Shown: positions 18,851 to 26,925, counted from the first letter of the stretch. The stretch is DNA of 64,000 bases from an uncultured Prevotella sp. (GCA_947167845.1 CAMVJQ010000005.1:1-64000); one strand, 5' to 3'. A program made the numbers and translations. Notes: generated by a model from the letters alone, not told the origin.

Positions 18851-20194
18851 TCAATCATGGTCTTGATAGCCGAGATAATCACTGCATCCATATGTCGCAC
18901 CATCAATAATGGCATCACTGATCTTGACACGCTTTTTATCCGCCACGTTAGCAATAATCGTTCCGCCACATTCTTGCAAACTACCGTCCATATCATGACA
19001 AACCTTCCCGCTATACATCCCATAAGTGCCTATGCTCAAGCAAGCTGGAGCATTACCGCTTTCAATAAATTGCTGCCATGTAGTGCCGGGAGCTACAGTA
19101 TAATTCCCATCAGCATAATTAGGATCCTCTCCTCCAACACGTTTAACAGTGAATGAGACAGAAGGAGCTGCCGCCTCCTTCTTCTTCACCTCCACCTTGC
19201 GGAACTTGTAGCCTTCCTTGGCGGTCATCTTCACCTCGCTGCCCATCTTCACGCCCTCGAGCTTACCCTCGGTGACGGTGGCGGCTGTGCCACCTACAGT
19301 AACGGTGGCCTTGCCGGCCTCGATGGTGTTGGCGTTGGCGGCGTTGAACTGGATGTCGAACTTGTTGGTGAGCACCTGGACGGTGAGGCAGGCGGGCTCG
19401 GTGTCGTTGAAGGTGTTGTCGAGCGTGGCGGCTACACCCTCGGGGGCGTCGGCGCCCTGGATGTAGTACCATACGTAGACGGTTGCTCCGTCGTCAGCGA
19501 CGTTCTCGGCTGTGGGCACTGTGGCGCTGAAGGCGGTGAGTGCGGGGGCCTCGGTGGCTGAGGTGCCGATGGCGTACATCAGCGTGCCCTGCGTGACCTC
19601 GGTGCTCTCTCCGGCGAAGGCCACGATGCCGGTGCCCTCGGCGATGAGCGATGCGTCGGTGCCGGCGATGACGCCTTCAGCGGCTTCGGGCAGCAGCGTC
19701 TTCACTTCGGGCTCGGTGCCCGTGGTGGCGAATGCGGCTGCCTTGGCGTAGATGGGTGTCAGCACCACGTCGCTGCCGGGCATCGAGAAGGTCCATGTGT
19801 TAGCGGACGAGCCGGGGGTTACCTCGATGGGTGGCTCGGCGGTGTTGAAGAACTTATACTCTGATTTTCTAGAAAAGATCCAACTTTTCGTAAGCTTATC
19901 TTTTACATCAGCAGGTGATCCATATTCGAAGTCAACATAATGAGCGGCATCACCATCGAATGCATAGATGAGAAAAACCCTGCCTGTTTGGGGTACGCCC
20001 GTCCATGCCTGGGCCTCAGCATAGGTTGATGCCGAGAAGCCTGGCAGGTCGCCAGCGGTCACAGGGTTATCGTCGTTTTCCCAATCTGCGGGCACCTCGA
20101 TTTCCACTACGTTGAGCGTGCCTTGTGCCCACGCGCCCGTGACTGCCGTGAGTAGCAGCGCGAGCGTCATTATATATCTTGATATTGTTTTCAT
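18851..20194 (-). CDS. secreted protein, paralogue in array
   Basis: Signal peptide MKTISRYIMTLALLLTAVTGAWA; GTLMYAIGTSATEAPAL...VPTAENVADDGATVYVWYYIQGAD module; GYKFRKVEVKKK hinge. Confidence 0.8.
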   Translation of the reverse strand: MKTISRYIMTLALLLTAVTGAWAQGTLNVVEIEVPADWENDDNPVTAGDLPGFSASTYAEAQAWTGVPQTGRVFLIYAFDGDAAHYVDFEYGSPADVKDKLTKSWIFSRKSEYKFFNTAEPPIEVTPGSSANTWTFSMPGSDVVLTPIYAKAAAFATTGTEPEVKTLLPEAAEGVIAGTDASLIAEGTGIVAFAGESTEVTQGTLMYAIGTSATEAPALTAFSATVPTAENVADDGATVYVWYYIQGADAPEGVAATLDNTFNDTEPACLTVQVLTNKFDIQFNAANANTIEAGKATVTVGGTAATVTEGKLEGVKMGSEVKMTAKEGYKFRKVEVKKKEAAAPSVSFTVKRVGGEDPNYADGNYTVAPGTTWQQFIESGNAPACLSIGTYGMYSGKVCHDMDGSLQECGGTIIANVADKKRVKISDAIIDGATYGCSDYLGYQDHD

Positions 20195-20248
20195 ATATTG
20201 TATTTCTTTATGTTGTTTATACCTTTTATATTATATACGTGCGAGAGG
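20127..20248 (-). repeat. Leader/intergenic block copy 3
   Basis: gcccacgcgcccgtgactgccgtgagtagcagcgcgagcgtcattatatatcttgatattgttttcatatattgtatttctttatgttgtttataccttttatattatatacgtgcgagagg. Confidence 0.9.
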
Positions 20249-20250
20249 GG

Positions 20251-22089
20251 TTAGCGGTTATCGGTGATTGTTCCAGCGACAGCCTTGCCGCCAGCGCCTC
20301 CTTGTCCATTACCATTTACGCCATGCGTACCGTCGGTGGCTGTCCACGTTCCGCCGCTTATGGTCGCATCTCCGCCAATAGCCGCACCGCCGTTTCCTCC
20401 ATATTCATCCATACCCATTGCACCAATGCTACCGCCATTGCCGCCTGTGGCTGTCACTGTGCCGTCTGTTATGGTCACGTTGCCACTAATAGCTACACCG
20501 CCTGCAGCTCCATAAGAACCGCCACTCATCATACCGACTCCACCGCCATTGCCGCCTGTGGCTGTCAGCGTTCCACCGCTTACAGTCACATTTCCGTTGA
20601 TAGCGTTGCCACCGGCATTTGCTCTGTTATCCGTGTCCATAGACTCATCACCAACACCTTGGCCATTGCCACCCTTGGCGTTCAGTGTTCCGCTGGTCAG
20701 TACCAACGTGCCGGTACCTGCAACGGTGGAAGCGGTGCTGTTGTTCGTGCCGTTGATGTTCATCGTGCCATTGCCCTCGACGGTGAGCGTTGCGCCTTCG
20801 GCCAGGCTGATACCCTTGTTCAGGGTGAGTGTCTCGCCGTCGGTCAGCGTGAGTGTCACGTCGCCGCTCACGGTGATGGCGTTGCCGTAGGTCAAGCCGC
20901 CTGCGGGAACTGCGTAACTGCCTGCCGTCCATGCGGTGGTGGTGTTGTCAAGCGGGGTAGATGCCGGAGCAGCCTTCTTCTCCGCCTTTACGCCGATGAC
21001 TTTCTTCGAGCCGGTGTAGGTGACGGTGACGGTCTGGCCCTTCTTCACGTCGGCGTTGGGAGAGGCGGTCCACTCAGGCTCGGCGGGAGGCTCGGGGTTG
21101 ACGCCCTCGGCGAAGGTGACGGCGTAGGTGGGCTCGGCGGCGATGGTGACGGTGAGGGCGTTGGCGGAGAGGATGTCGCCGTCGCTGAAGTTCTCTTCGT
21201 CTTTGTTGCTGTCGTTGCCGCGCACGTAGTAGTAGACGTAGGCCTGGCCCTGGGCGAGGCTCTCGGCGGTGGGCACGTCGGCTGTCCACTGGTCGGCGGC
21301 GAGGGCCAGCAGGGCGGCGTCGTCGAGGGCGGTCGGGCTGACGTAGTACATCACGGTGCCCTGGGCGGTCTCGGTGCTGCCGATGTTGGCCACAGTGCCG
21401 GCTTTGACGATGGCGCCGTCGGTGGTGGCGGGCACGTCATTGATGGCGGTGGGGGCTGCGGTGAGCGCGGCCTGCGGGTAGTACTCGGGCTCCAGTGTCA
21501 CGTTGCCGCCGGGCATGGTGAACGTGCCGGCCTTCTTGGCCTTGTCCCAGGCGACCTCGGGACCGGAGGGGGGCTCGGCGATAGTGAAGGTGATGCTTTT
21601 AATAAAATTAACTGCTCCTTGGATGCTGACGCTCTCGGCATCGCCTGTCCATGTCAGTTTGGAAGTGTATTCCCAAACATCGGGCATTTCTTGAGGGTCA
21701 GGTTGGACAGCTTCTATTAACTCGTAATCCCATCCGCTGACACTTAAAGGTGATGATTCAGGCATGAAGACAATCTCAATCTTGGTGAAGTTGCCCAGCG
21801 TGGTCGTGAAGGTATTAACGCCTTTATTATAGAAAAAATCAGAATGACGGGCATCGTTATTACTGGGTGTCACGGTCACATCGTACTTGGTAAATGCGGC
21901 ACTACCGGTGCCATAGAAGTCGTTTGTTACCCACGTGACGGTGGTTGCCCACGCTCCGGTCGTCACGGCCAATAGCGCGACGAGCGTCAGTAATGTTTTC
22001 TTTAATTGTCTGACCTTCGGTCGAAAATTCTCACGTTCGGCAAAGCTCAAGCGAGCTTGGCTTTGCGCTCTCTTAATCGAATTTTTCAT
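20251..22089 (-). CDS. secreted Gly-rich repeat protein, paralogue in array, extended N-region
   Basis: MKNSIKRAQSQARLSFAERENFRPKVRQLKKTLLTLVALLAVTTGAWA; GTVMYYVSP...VPTAESLAQGQAYVYYYVRGND module; three ~35-aa Gly-rich repeats at C-terminus. Confidence 0.8.
   Translation of the reverse strand: MKNSIKRAQSQARLSFAERENFRPKVRQLKKTLLTLVALLAVTTGAWATTVTWVTNDFYGTGSAAFTKYDVTVTPSNNDARHSDFFYNKGVNTFTTTLGNFTKIEIVFMPESSPLSVSGWDYELIEAVQPDPQEMPDVWEYTSKLTWTGDAESVSIQGAVNFIKSITFTIAEPPSGPEVAWDKAKKAGTFTMPGGNVTLEPEYYPQAALTAAPTAINDVPATTDGAIVKAGTVANIGSTETAQGTVMYYVSPTALDDAALLALAADQWTADVPTAESLAQGQAYVYYYVRGNDSNKDEENFSDGDILSANALTVTIAAEPTYAVTFAEGVNPEPPAEPEWTASPNADVKKGQTVTVTYTGSKKVIGVKAEKKAAPASTPLDNTTTAWTAGSYAVPAGGLTYGNAITVSGDVTLTLTDGETLTLNKGISLAEGATLTVEGNGTMNINGTNNSTASTVAGTGTLVLTSGTLNAKGGNGQGVGDESMDTDNRANAGGNAINGNVTVSGGTLTATGGNGGGVGMMSGGSYGAAGGVAISGNVTITDGTVTATGGNGGSIGAMGMDEYGGNGGAAIGGDATISGGTWTATDGTHGVNGNGQGGAGGKAVAGTITDNR
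22011..22078 (+). repeat. Dispersed REP-like palindromic element, copy B (inside N-terminus of 20251..22089)
   Basis: TGACCTTCGGTCGAAAATTCTCACGTTCGGCAAAGCTCAAGCGAGCTTGGCTTTGCGCTCTCTTAATCG. Confidence 0.7.
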
Positions 22090-22130
22090 ATTACTTATAA
22101 TTTTATTTGTTTCTTTTTTCTTTTAACATA

Positions 22131-22158
22131 TAATTACCATGTAATTGACCATTAATTT
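22131..22158 (+). repeat. 28-bp direct repeat, copy 1
   Basis: TAATTACCATGTAATTGACCATTAATTT. Confidence 0.85.
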
Positions 22159-22239
22159 AATTCATGACTAATTCGTGGGACTCCGCGAAGCGCCTGAGCA
22201 CCAACGGAGCGCAAGAATTCGTGTCTTATCTTAAACATG

Positions 22240-22267
22240 TAATTGCCATGTAATTGACCATTAATTT
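22240..22267 (+). repeat. 28-bp direct repeat, copy 2
   Basis: TAATTGCCATGTAATTGACCATTAATTT, one mismatch to copy 1. Confidence 0.85.
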
Positions 22268-22696
22268 TTAGTCGTAGACAGGACGCATGTTCTTGTCAAG
22301 CAGGATACACTCGTTGGATTCCTCGTCGTAGCCGTAGCGCTCACCCTGAAGGCTCGGTTGCCCGAAGTTGATGAGCAGTCCGATGGGTTTCTTGGTCAGA
22401 CGCAGGTAGTTGAACAGCTGTGCACGATGGGCGGAGTTAAGCTCTTCCACCGATTTCAGCTCTACTACCACGTCGCCCACCACGATGTCCATCTTGTAGA
22501 ACTTCTCCATCTCGTGGTGCTTGTAGAAGCAGGGCAGCTCCTTCTCGCGCTCGTTGTCGATGCCTCGGTCGAGCAGTTCCAGATGAAGTGCCTCATTGTA
22601 GACGGGTTCCAGCAGGCCCCAGTTCATCACGTCGTGAACCTCCATGGCCGCGCCGATTATCTGATAGACCGTGTCCTTGTACTTCTTGAAATCCAT
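22268..22696 (-). CDS. GxxExxY-family protein
   Basis: IIGAAMEVHDVMNWGLLEPVYNEALHLEL, VVVELKSVEEL, YLRLTKKPIGLLINFG are characteristic. Confidence 0.9.
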   Translation of the reverse strand: MDFKKYKDTVYQIIGAAMEVHDVMNWGLLEPVYNEALHLELLDRGIDNEREKELPCFYKHHEMEKFYKMDIVVGDVVVELKSVEELNSAHRAQLFNYLRLTKKPIGLLINFGQPSLQGERYGYDEESNECILLDKNMRPVYD

Positions 22697-22768
22697 TGTC
22701 TCTATCTAACTTAAATTAATGAATAATTCGAGGTAATTCGTGTTTAAAATCACATCGATGGATTCGTT

Positions 22769-22870
22769 GCTCAGTCGTTGAGTAGCGTGCTTTTTGCCGA
22801 AATATCGGTTGCTCAGTCGTTGAGTAGCGTCCTCCGAGGGTCAAAACCCCGTGCTCAGTCGTTGAGTAGC
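22769..22870 (+). repeat. Three-copy 18-bp repeat array with exact 42-bp period
   Basis: GCTCAGTCGTTGAGTAGC at 22769, 22811 and 22853; 24-bp non-identical spacers. Confidence 0.9.
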
Positions 22871-22930
22871 ACTTTTTTGTTTCCATCGTCATCTCTATAC
22901 ATTATATATATATACGCGCGCGCGAGGGGA

Positions 22931-24205
22931 TTACTCCGACAGGTAGAACGCGATGCATTTCGCCTTTTCGCCGCCGAAGAATTCATCAGCGCCCGTCAGC
23001 AGATCAACCGTCGAGGCGGCGGCAGTGCCCTTCCAGGTGACGGTAGAGATTAGTTTTTCCATATCAAAATTAAATGTCCATCCCGTGCCGAGATTTGCAG
23101 AATCCCAACCACCAGGGCCAGCGAGCGTCATCTCGATCTTTGTGAACTTCTTGCCGGTCGGTGCCGTGAAGGTGAAGCCGCCGGATTCCATCGCTTCGAA
23201 TCTGATGCCATCCTTTTCCGGATTTCCGTTACCAGACCAACTGGCAGATTTCCTGTCGCCATTACAACTCAGCGTGACGCCCTCCTTAGTATATGACTTG
23301 GTGCCCGAGACATTAAGGTCGGTGACGTTCGTAGCGTCCCATACGATGTCGGCCACGGGAACCTCAATGGCCGTAGCCGCAATCTCGCTGTCGCTGTGCG
23401 TGTCGTCGCCCTTCACGTAATACCAAACATATACCTTGCCACTGGCGGTGATGGTCTGAGCCGTGGGCACCGCGTCGCTGAAGCCATCCGTCGAGGTAGG
23501 CTTCGTGTTCGTGGTGGTCACTGCATACATCAGCGTGCCGCCGTCGGCCACGCCACCGCTCACCAGCGCCGTCGTCTTGCCAACGCCAACAATCGCCGCA
23601 CCCGTCGGCGCCGTCGTCACCGTAGCCGGTTCCTTCGCCGGCTCCGCGTCGCTTGTAGCCTTGATGCCCTTCACCTTCAGTCGTCCGGTGTACTGCAGCG
23701 TCACGGTCTCCGAGCCGTCGCCCTTCAGTCCGCCGATGGGCAGCGCCTGGGCCTCGCCCTCGCCAACCTTCACCGTCCACTTGTCGGCATCCTTCACGCC
23801 GGACTTCATGTTAGCGAAGAGGGGGGAGGTGACGCTGACGAAGATGCCATGAGCATAACTACCAAAATTTATACTGATGGTGGCTTTGCCATCGGCATTC
23901 ACCGTGACCGGGGTGCTTGCGCCGTTTAATTCGCCAATGCTGACGACGCTGGTGTTGTTGGAGGTGATTCCGGTAAGAGGCATTTCAAAACCGGACATAG
24001 TGCTGACTAAATAACTGAAGGTAGGGCCCCCCGAAACGGACTCAAAGAGTTCGCCGATGGTAGTGGCGTAGGGCAGCGGCTGCTCCAGCGAGCGTGTCTG
24101 TTCGCGGTAAGTGGCCGTAATCAAATGCTTGGCGTCTTGCGCCCACGCGCCCGTGGCTGCCGTCATCAGCAGCGCGAGCAGAAGTAATAATTTGTTTTTT
24201 CGCAT
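22931..24205 (-). CDS. secreted protein, member of the modular secreted array
   Basis: Signal peptide MRKNKLLLLLALLMTAATGAWAQ; GTLMYAVTTTNTKPTSTDGFSDAVPTAQTITASGKVYVWYYVKGDD module. Confidence 0.8.
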   Translation of the reverse strand: MRKNKLLLLLALLMTAATGAWAQDAKHLITATYREQTRSLEQPLPYATTIGELFESVSGGPTFSYLVSTMSGFEMPLTGITSNNTSVVSIGELNGASTPVTVNADGKATISINFGSYAHGIFVSVTSPLFANMKSGVKDADKWTVKVGEGEAQALPIGGLKGDGSETVTLQYTGRLKVKGIKATSDAEPAKEPATVTTAPTGAAIVGVGKTTALVSGGVADGGTLMYAVTTTNTKPTSTDGFSDAVPTAQTITASGKVYVWYYVKGDDTHSDSEIAATAIEVPVADIVWDATNVTDLNVSGTKSYTKEGVTLSCNGDRKSASWSGNGNPEKDGIRFEAMESGGFTFTAPTGKKFTKIEMTLAGPGGWDSANLGTGWTFNFDMEKLISTVTWKGTAAASTVDLLTGADEFFGGEKAKCIAFYLSE

Positions 24206-24341
24206 AATTATAAGTTTTAAAAATGTTACTAATCAGGTGAATTATATATATGTTTTCTCGAAGTTATCGGAGTTACCGAAGTTCTTTTAGTCGCTACGCT
24301 TTGTAAAAGCGAGCAGAGCTCGAGCGATCGAAGTGAAGACG

Positions 24342-24392
24342 AAACGGATACGAAAACCGCCGAGCCCGTCTCCCGATGTCTCGGCGGATATT
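24342..24392. repeat. Hairpin-containing direct repeat copy 1, 3' of ParE/RelE-like gene
   Basis: AAACGGATACGAAAACCGCCGAGCCCGTCTCCCGATGTCTCGGCGGATATT; CCGCCGAG/CTCGGCGG stem. Confidence 0.75.
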
Positions 24393-24393
24393 T

Positions 24394-24460
24394 TTGACCT
24401 TTGGTCGAAATCGCTCACGCTCGGCAGAATGAGCAAGCTCTTCTGCTCTCGCTTACTCGC
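24394..24460 (+). repeat. Dispersed REP-like palindromic element, copy C
   Basis: TTGACCTTTGGTCGAAATCGCTCACGCTCGGCAGAATGAGCAAGCTCTTCTGCTCTCGCTTACTCGC. Confidence 0.7.
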
Positions 24461-24488
24461 GATTTTCTGTGTGGGGATGTCTTGTGCG

Positions 24489-24800
24489 CTACTTCACGCT
24501 TGTGGCCTGGTCCTCGTCGTCCATGCGGGTGTCCCAGAAGCCGACGATGTGAATGGTATCGTCATCAACGCGGTACACTAGTTTGTTCAAGCCATTGATG
24601 ATGACGCTGCGATATGCTAGCGGGCGGTCCTCAAATAGCGGGTCGATCTGCCCGATGCCCGGGCTGCGCTTCAGGAGGTCAGTGGTTTCGCGAATCTCCT
24701 GCTTGAATTTATACTTGCGCTTGGCACCAAACTGCTGGCGAATGTAGTTGGCCACTTCGTCACGTTGCCGCCTGGCGCGTTCAGACCATTTTACTCTCAT
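24489..24800 (-). CDS. RelE/ParE-family toxin
   Basis: VKWSERARRQRDEVANYIRQQFG...YRSVIINGLNKLVYRVDDDTIHIVGFWDTR; overlaps upstream ORF by ATGA. Confidence 0.85.
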   Translation of the reverse strand: MRVKWSERARRQRDEVANYIRQQFGAKRKYKFKQEIRETTDLLKRSPGIGQIDPLFEDRPLAYRSVIINGLNKLVYRVDDDTIHIVGFWDTRMDDEDQATSVK

Positions 24801-25135
24801 ACGGCTTCCAGTTGCAGTTTCTGTTCCTCTGCCAGTTCTCGCTCGTACTCCTCCTCGTCTTCTCTGCGCAGGTCTTCATCGTCGATGCCTCCTCCTGCTG
24901 CAATCTCGGCCTCGGCCTCGTCGAGCATGGCGTTTAGCTCGGCCTTGGTGTAGCGCTTGTAGGGATAGCCTTCGAGCATCTCCTCCGTTGTCAAGTTGTC
25001 AGCCACCTTAGGCTTAACACTATTTACGAGCATCGTGACGAGCTCCAGCTTCTGGCTGTCGTCCATGTCTTTCACCACGCTCCAGTAGTAGCTCATGGGG
25101 TGCGCACTGCGTCTTCTTGCGGTTGTTGTTGCCAT
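24797..25135 (-). CDS. Cognate antitoxin-like protein
   Basis: Small acidic protein directly upstream of and overlapping the toxin by 4 nt; CAAAGATA (TATCTTTG) promoter element near 25160. Confidence 0.7.
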   Translation of the reverse strand: MATTTARRRSAHPMSYYWSVVKDMDDSQKLELVTMLVNSVKPKVADNLTTEEMLEGYPYKRYTKAELNAMLDEAEAEIAAGGGIDDEDLRREDEEEYERELAEEQKLQLEAV

Positions 25136-25328
25136 AATCGTCGTTGTTTATTGTTTCTGGCTGCAAAGATACACATTTTCCGCGAGATTATAGCTAACGA
25201 ACTTGAATTTTTTATCCCTGCATTATAGCCGCCCCTTATCAAGAGGCTCAAAATGTTTAATTTCTCTGAACTTGGTCAAAGTGTGGCGTTGCAATCTACC
25301 CGCCAGGGCACTTCATATCTCTGAGACC

Positions 25329-25376
25329 AAACGGATACAAAACCGCCGGGCCATCTCTCGATGTCTCGGCGGATAT
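25329..25376. repeat. Hairpin-containing direct repeat copy 2, 3' of MNT gene
   Basis: AAACGGATACAAAACCGCCGGGCCATCTCTCGATGTCTCGGCGGATATT. Confidence 0.75.
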
Positions 25377-25407
25377 TATGTCTTGGGGGAATAATGTGCG
25401 GGGGGCG

Positions 25408-25725
25408 TCAGACAGCTACACCCGTCCGCATCACCTCGCGGTAGAGCATCGAGTCCTCGTTGTCCTCCATGAGCACCGGCTCGATGAGCACGCTCACCTT
25501 GCGGATGTCGCCCCATAGGTCGGCCGACTGTTCCCAGTGGTCAGTGATTTCGCTCCCGGGCAGGATGACGGCCACGTCGATGTCGCTGTCGGGATTGGCT
25601 TGACCCTTGGCGTAGGAGCCATACATCACGACCTTCGGCTCTGCGTGGTAGCGAGACCGTATCACTCGCTTGTACTCCCTGACAGTGTCTAGGGCCTCGT
25701 CTCGTGTAAGCGTTCTTCTATCCAT
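25408..25725 (-). CDS. MNT-type nucleotidyltransferase antitoxin (MntA-like)
   Basis: GSYAKGQANPDSDIDVAV fits the GSX10DXD motif; overlaps the HEPN gene. Confidence 0.85.
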   Translation of the reverse strand: MDRRTLTRDEALDTVREYKRVIRSRYHAEPKVVMYGSYAKGQANPDSDIDVAVILPGSEITDHWEQSADLWGDIRKVSVLIEPVLMEDNEDSMLYREVMRTGVAV

Positions 25726-26096
25726 TGCGTCAATTGTTTGGTTTGCTCTATGAAATACTGGCTCACTTCCTTGCTCAGTGTGCGGGTCGTGGCAGCCTTC
25801 TGTTCAGGGTAGCGGGCCTCGATGTACATCGGCTCGATGTGGGCGATGAAGCGAAGCTGCTCTTCGGAGAGCTCGTCAATCAGTCCGCACACGTTCAACA
25901 GCCTAATGTGGTTATGCGTGTAGGGCGGGTCATCGTCATGCGTCGCCTGATAGTAGGCTTTCAGCACCTTCTCCAGCGACTGGTGGCAGAGGAAAGCTGC
26001 ATAGAGCCATTAGCCGTTCGAGTGGTTCGACTCGGCCACCTCCAAGTCTTCAGCGGCAATCTCCAACCAGCGTCTTACAATGTCTTCTTTGGCCAT
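25689..26096 (-). pseudogene. HEPN-domain toxin with premature in-frame TAA at codon 29
   Basis: MAKEDIVRRWLEIAAEDLEVAESNHSNG*WLYAAFLCHQSLEKVLKAYYQATHDDDPPYTHNHIRLL...; stop at 26010-26012, reading frame continuous on both sides. Confidence 0.8.
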
Positions 26097-26370
26097 AATC
26101 GTATCGTTTTATACTTTCTGGCTGCAAATATACAACAATTTTCCGATATTCCTGCTAAGGAAGAGTCTTTTTTTATTCAAAGGAGAGAGTAATCAAATTA
26201 TCGGAATGACCAAGGAAATAGCCATTCTTTTTCGCTGTGTTGTGATTATTTAACGTCTCTCTGCGTAGCATAAGTTAAAATGTGTATTGAGTTTCTGCGT
26301 TTTAAAGTTCCACGTCGCCCTCGCTGGGTGTGCGGTAATCGCTGACGTCCCAATCCTTGAAGGCTTTGAA

Positions 26371-26816
26371 AACCGTCTATCCCCTCTATGATTCCTGCAA
26401 ACGCTTGTTCGTCAGTTGATTAGCGATAGACGGTTCGCTGTTTATCCCTCTATCTACCCTCTATCTACCCTCTATGATTTGCGCCTGGGGTAAAAGCCGG
26501 GCGCAGAACAAAAGCCCCTCCTTTCGTCTGCCATCAGACTTCTCTGCGGGAATGGACAGACACTATTCGGCATGAAGTGGCTGTAAACGAGCGTTTTAGT
26601 GCCTTTTTACATGCTTTTGCCTATAGGCAAAAGTTCTTGCGCCTGTAGGTAAAAGTTCTTGTGCTTATAGGCAAAAGTGGAAAGTCACCTGCGGATAGAT
26701 AGAGGGTAGATAGAGGGTAGATAGAGGGTAGATAGAGGGTTTAATGTAGGATGTATCTATGGCTAATTGCCTATCAGTCAGTGTGATAGGCGGAATCATA
26801 GAGGGGATAGATGGTT
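26371..26816. repeat. ~450-bp nested inverted-repeat element with internal tandem repeats and a 20-bp palindrome
   Basis: Outer arms AACCGTCTATCCCCTCTATGATTCC (26371-26395) and GGAATCATAGAGGGGATAGATGGTT (26792-26816), one mismatch; inner arms (ACCCTCTATCT)n at ~26442-26475 and (AGATAGAGGGT)n at ~26694-26740; CTTTTGCCTATAGGCAAAAG at 26614-26633. Confidence 0.85.
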
Positions 26817-26925
26817 CTGTGCGCTCTGGTCTATCCATGAGCCGACGGCGATGATGTACTGGTCGTCGGCAGGCTGGTAGAACACTTGTCCACGTGGCTT
26901 CATCTGGTATTTTCGGACTGATCCA

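Noticed and set aside
20179-21720. 513-aa plus-strand ORF
   Set aside because: Antisense to the 612-aa array protein; composition is typical of a shadow frame over Gly/Ala/Thr-rich coding.
22769-22870. Possible mini-CRISPR array
   Set aside because: Repeat is only 18 bp, three copies, spacers 24 bp, and no cas genes are in the window; kept as a structured repeat instead.
25203-25394. 63-aa plus-strand ORF between the two TA modules
   Set aside because: Lies across the duplicated hairpin element, no conserved features, likely noncoding.
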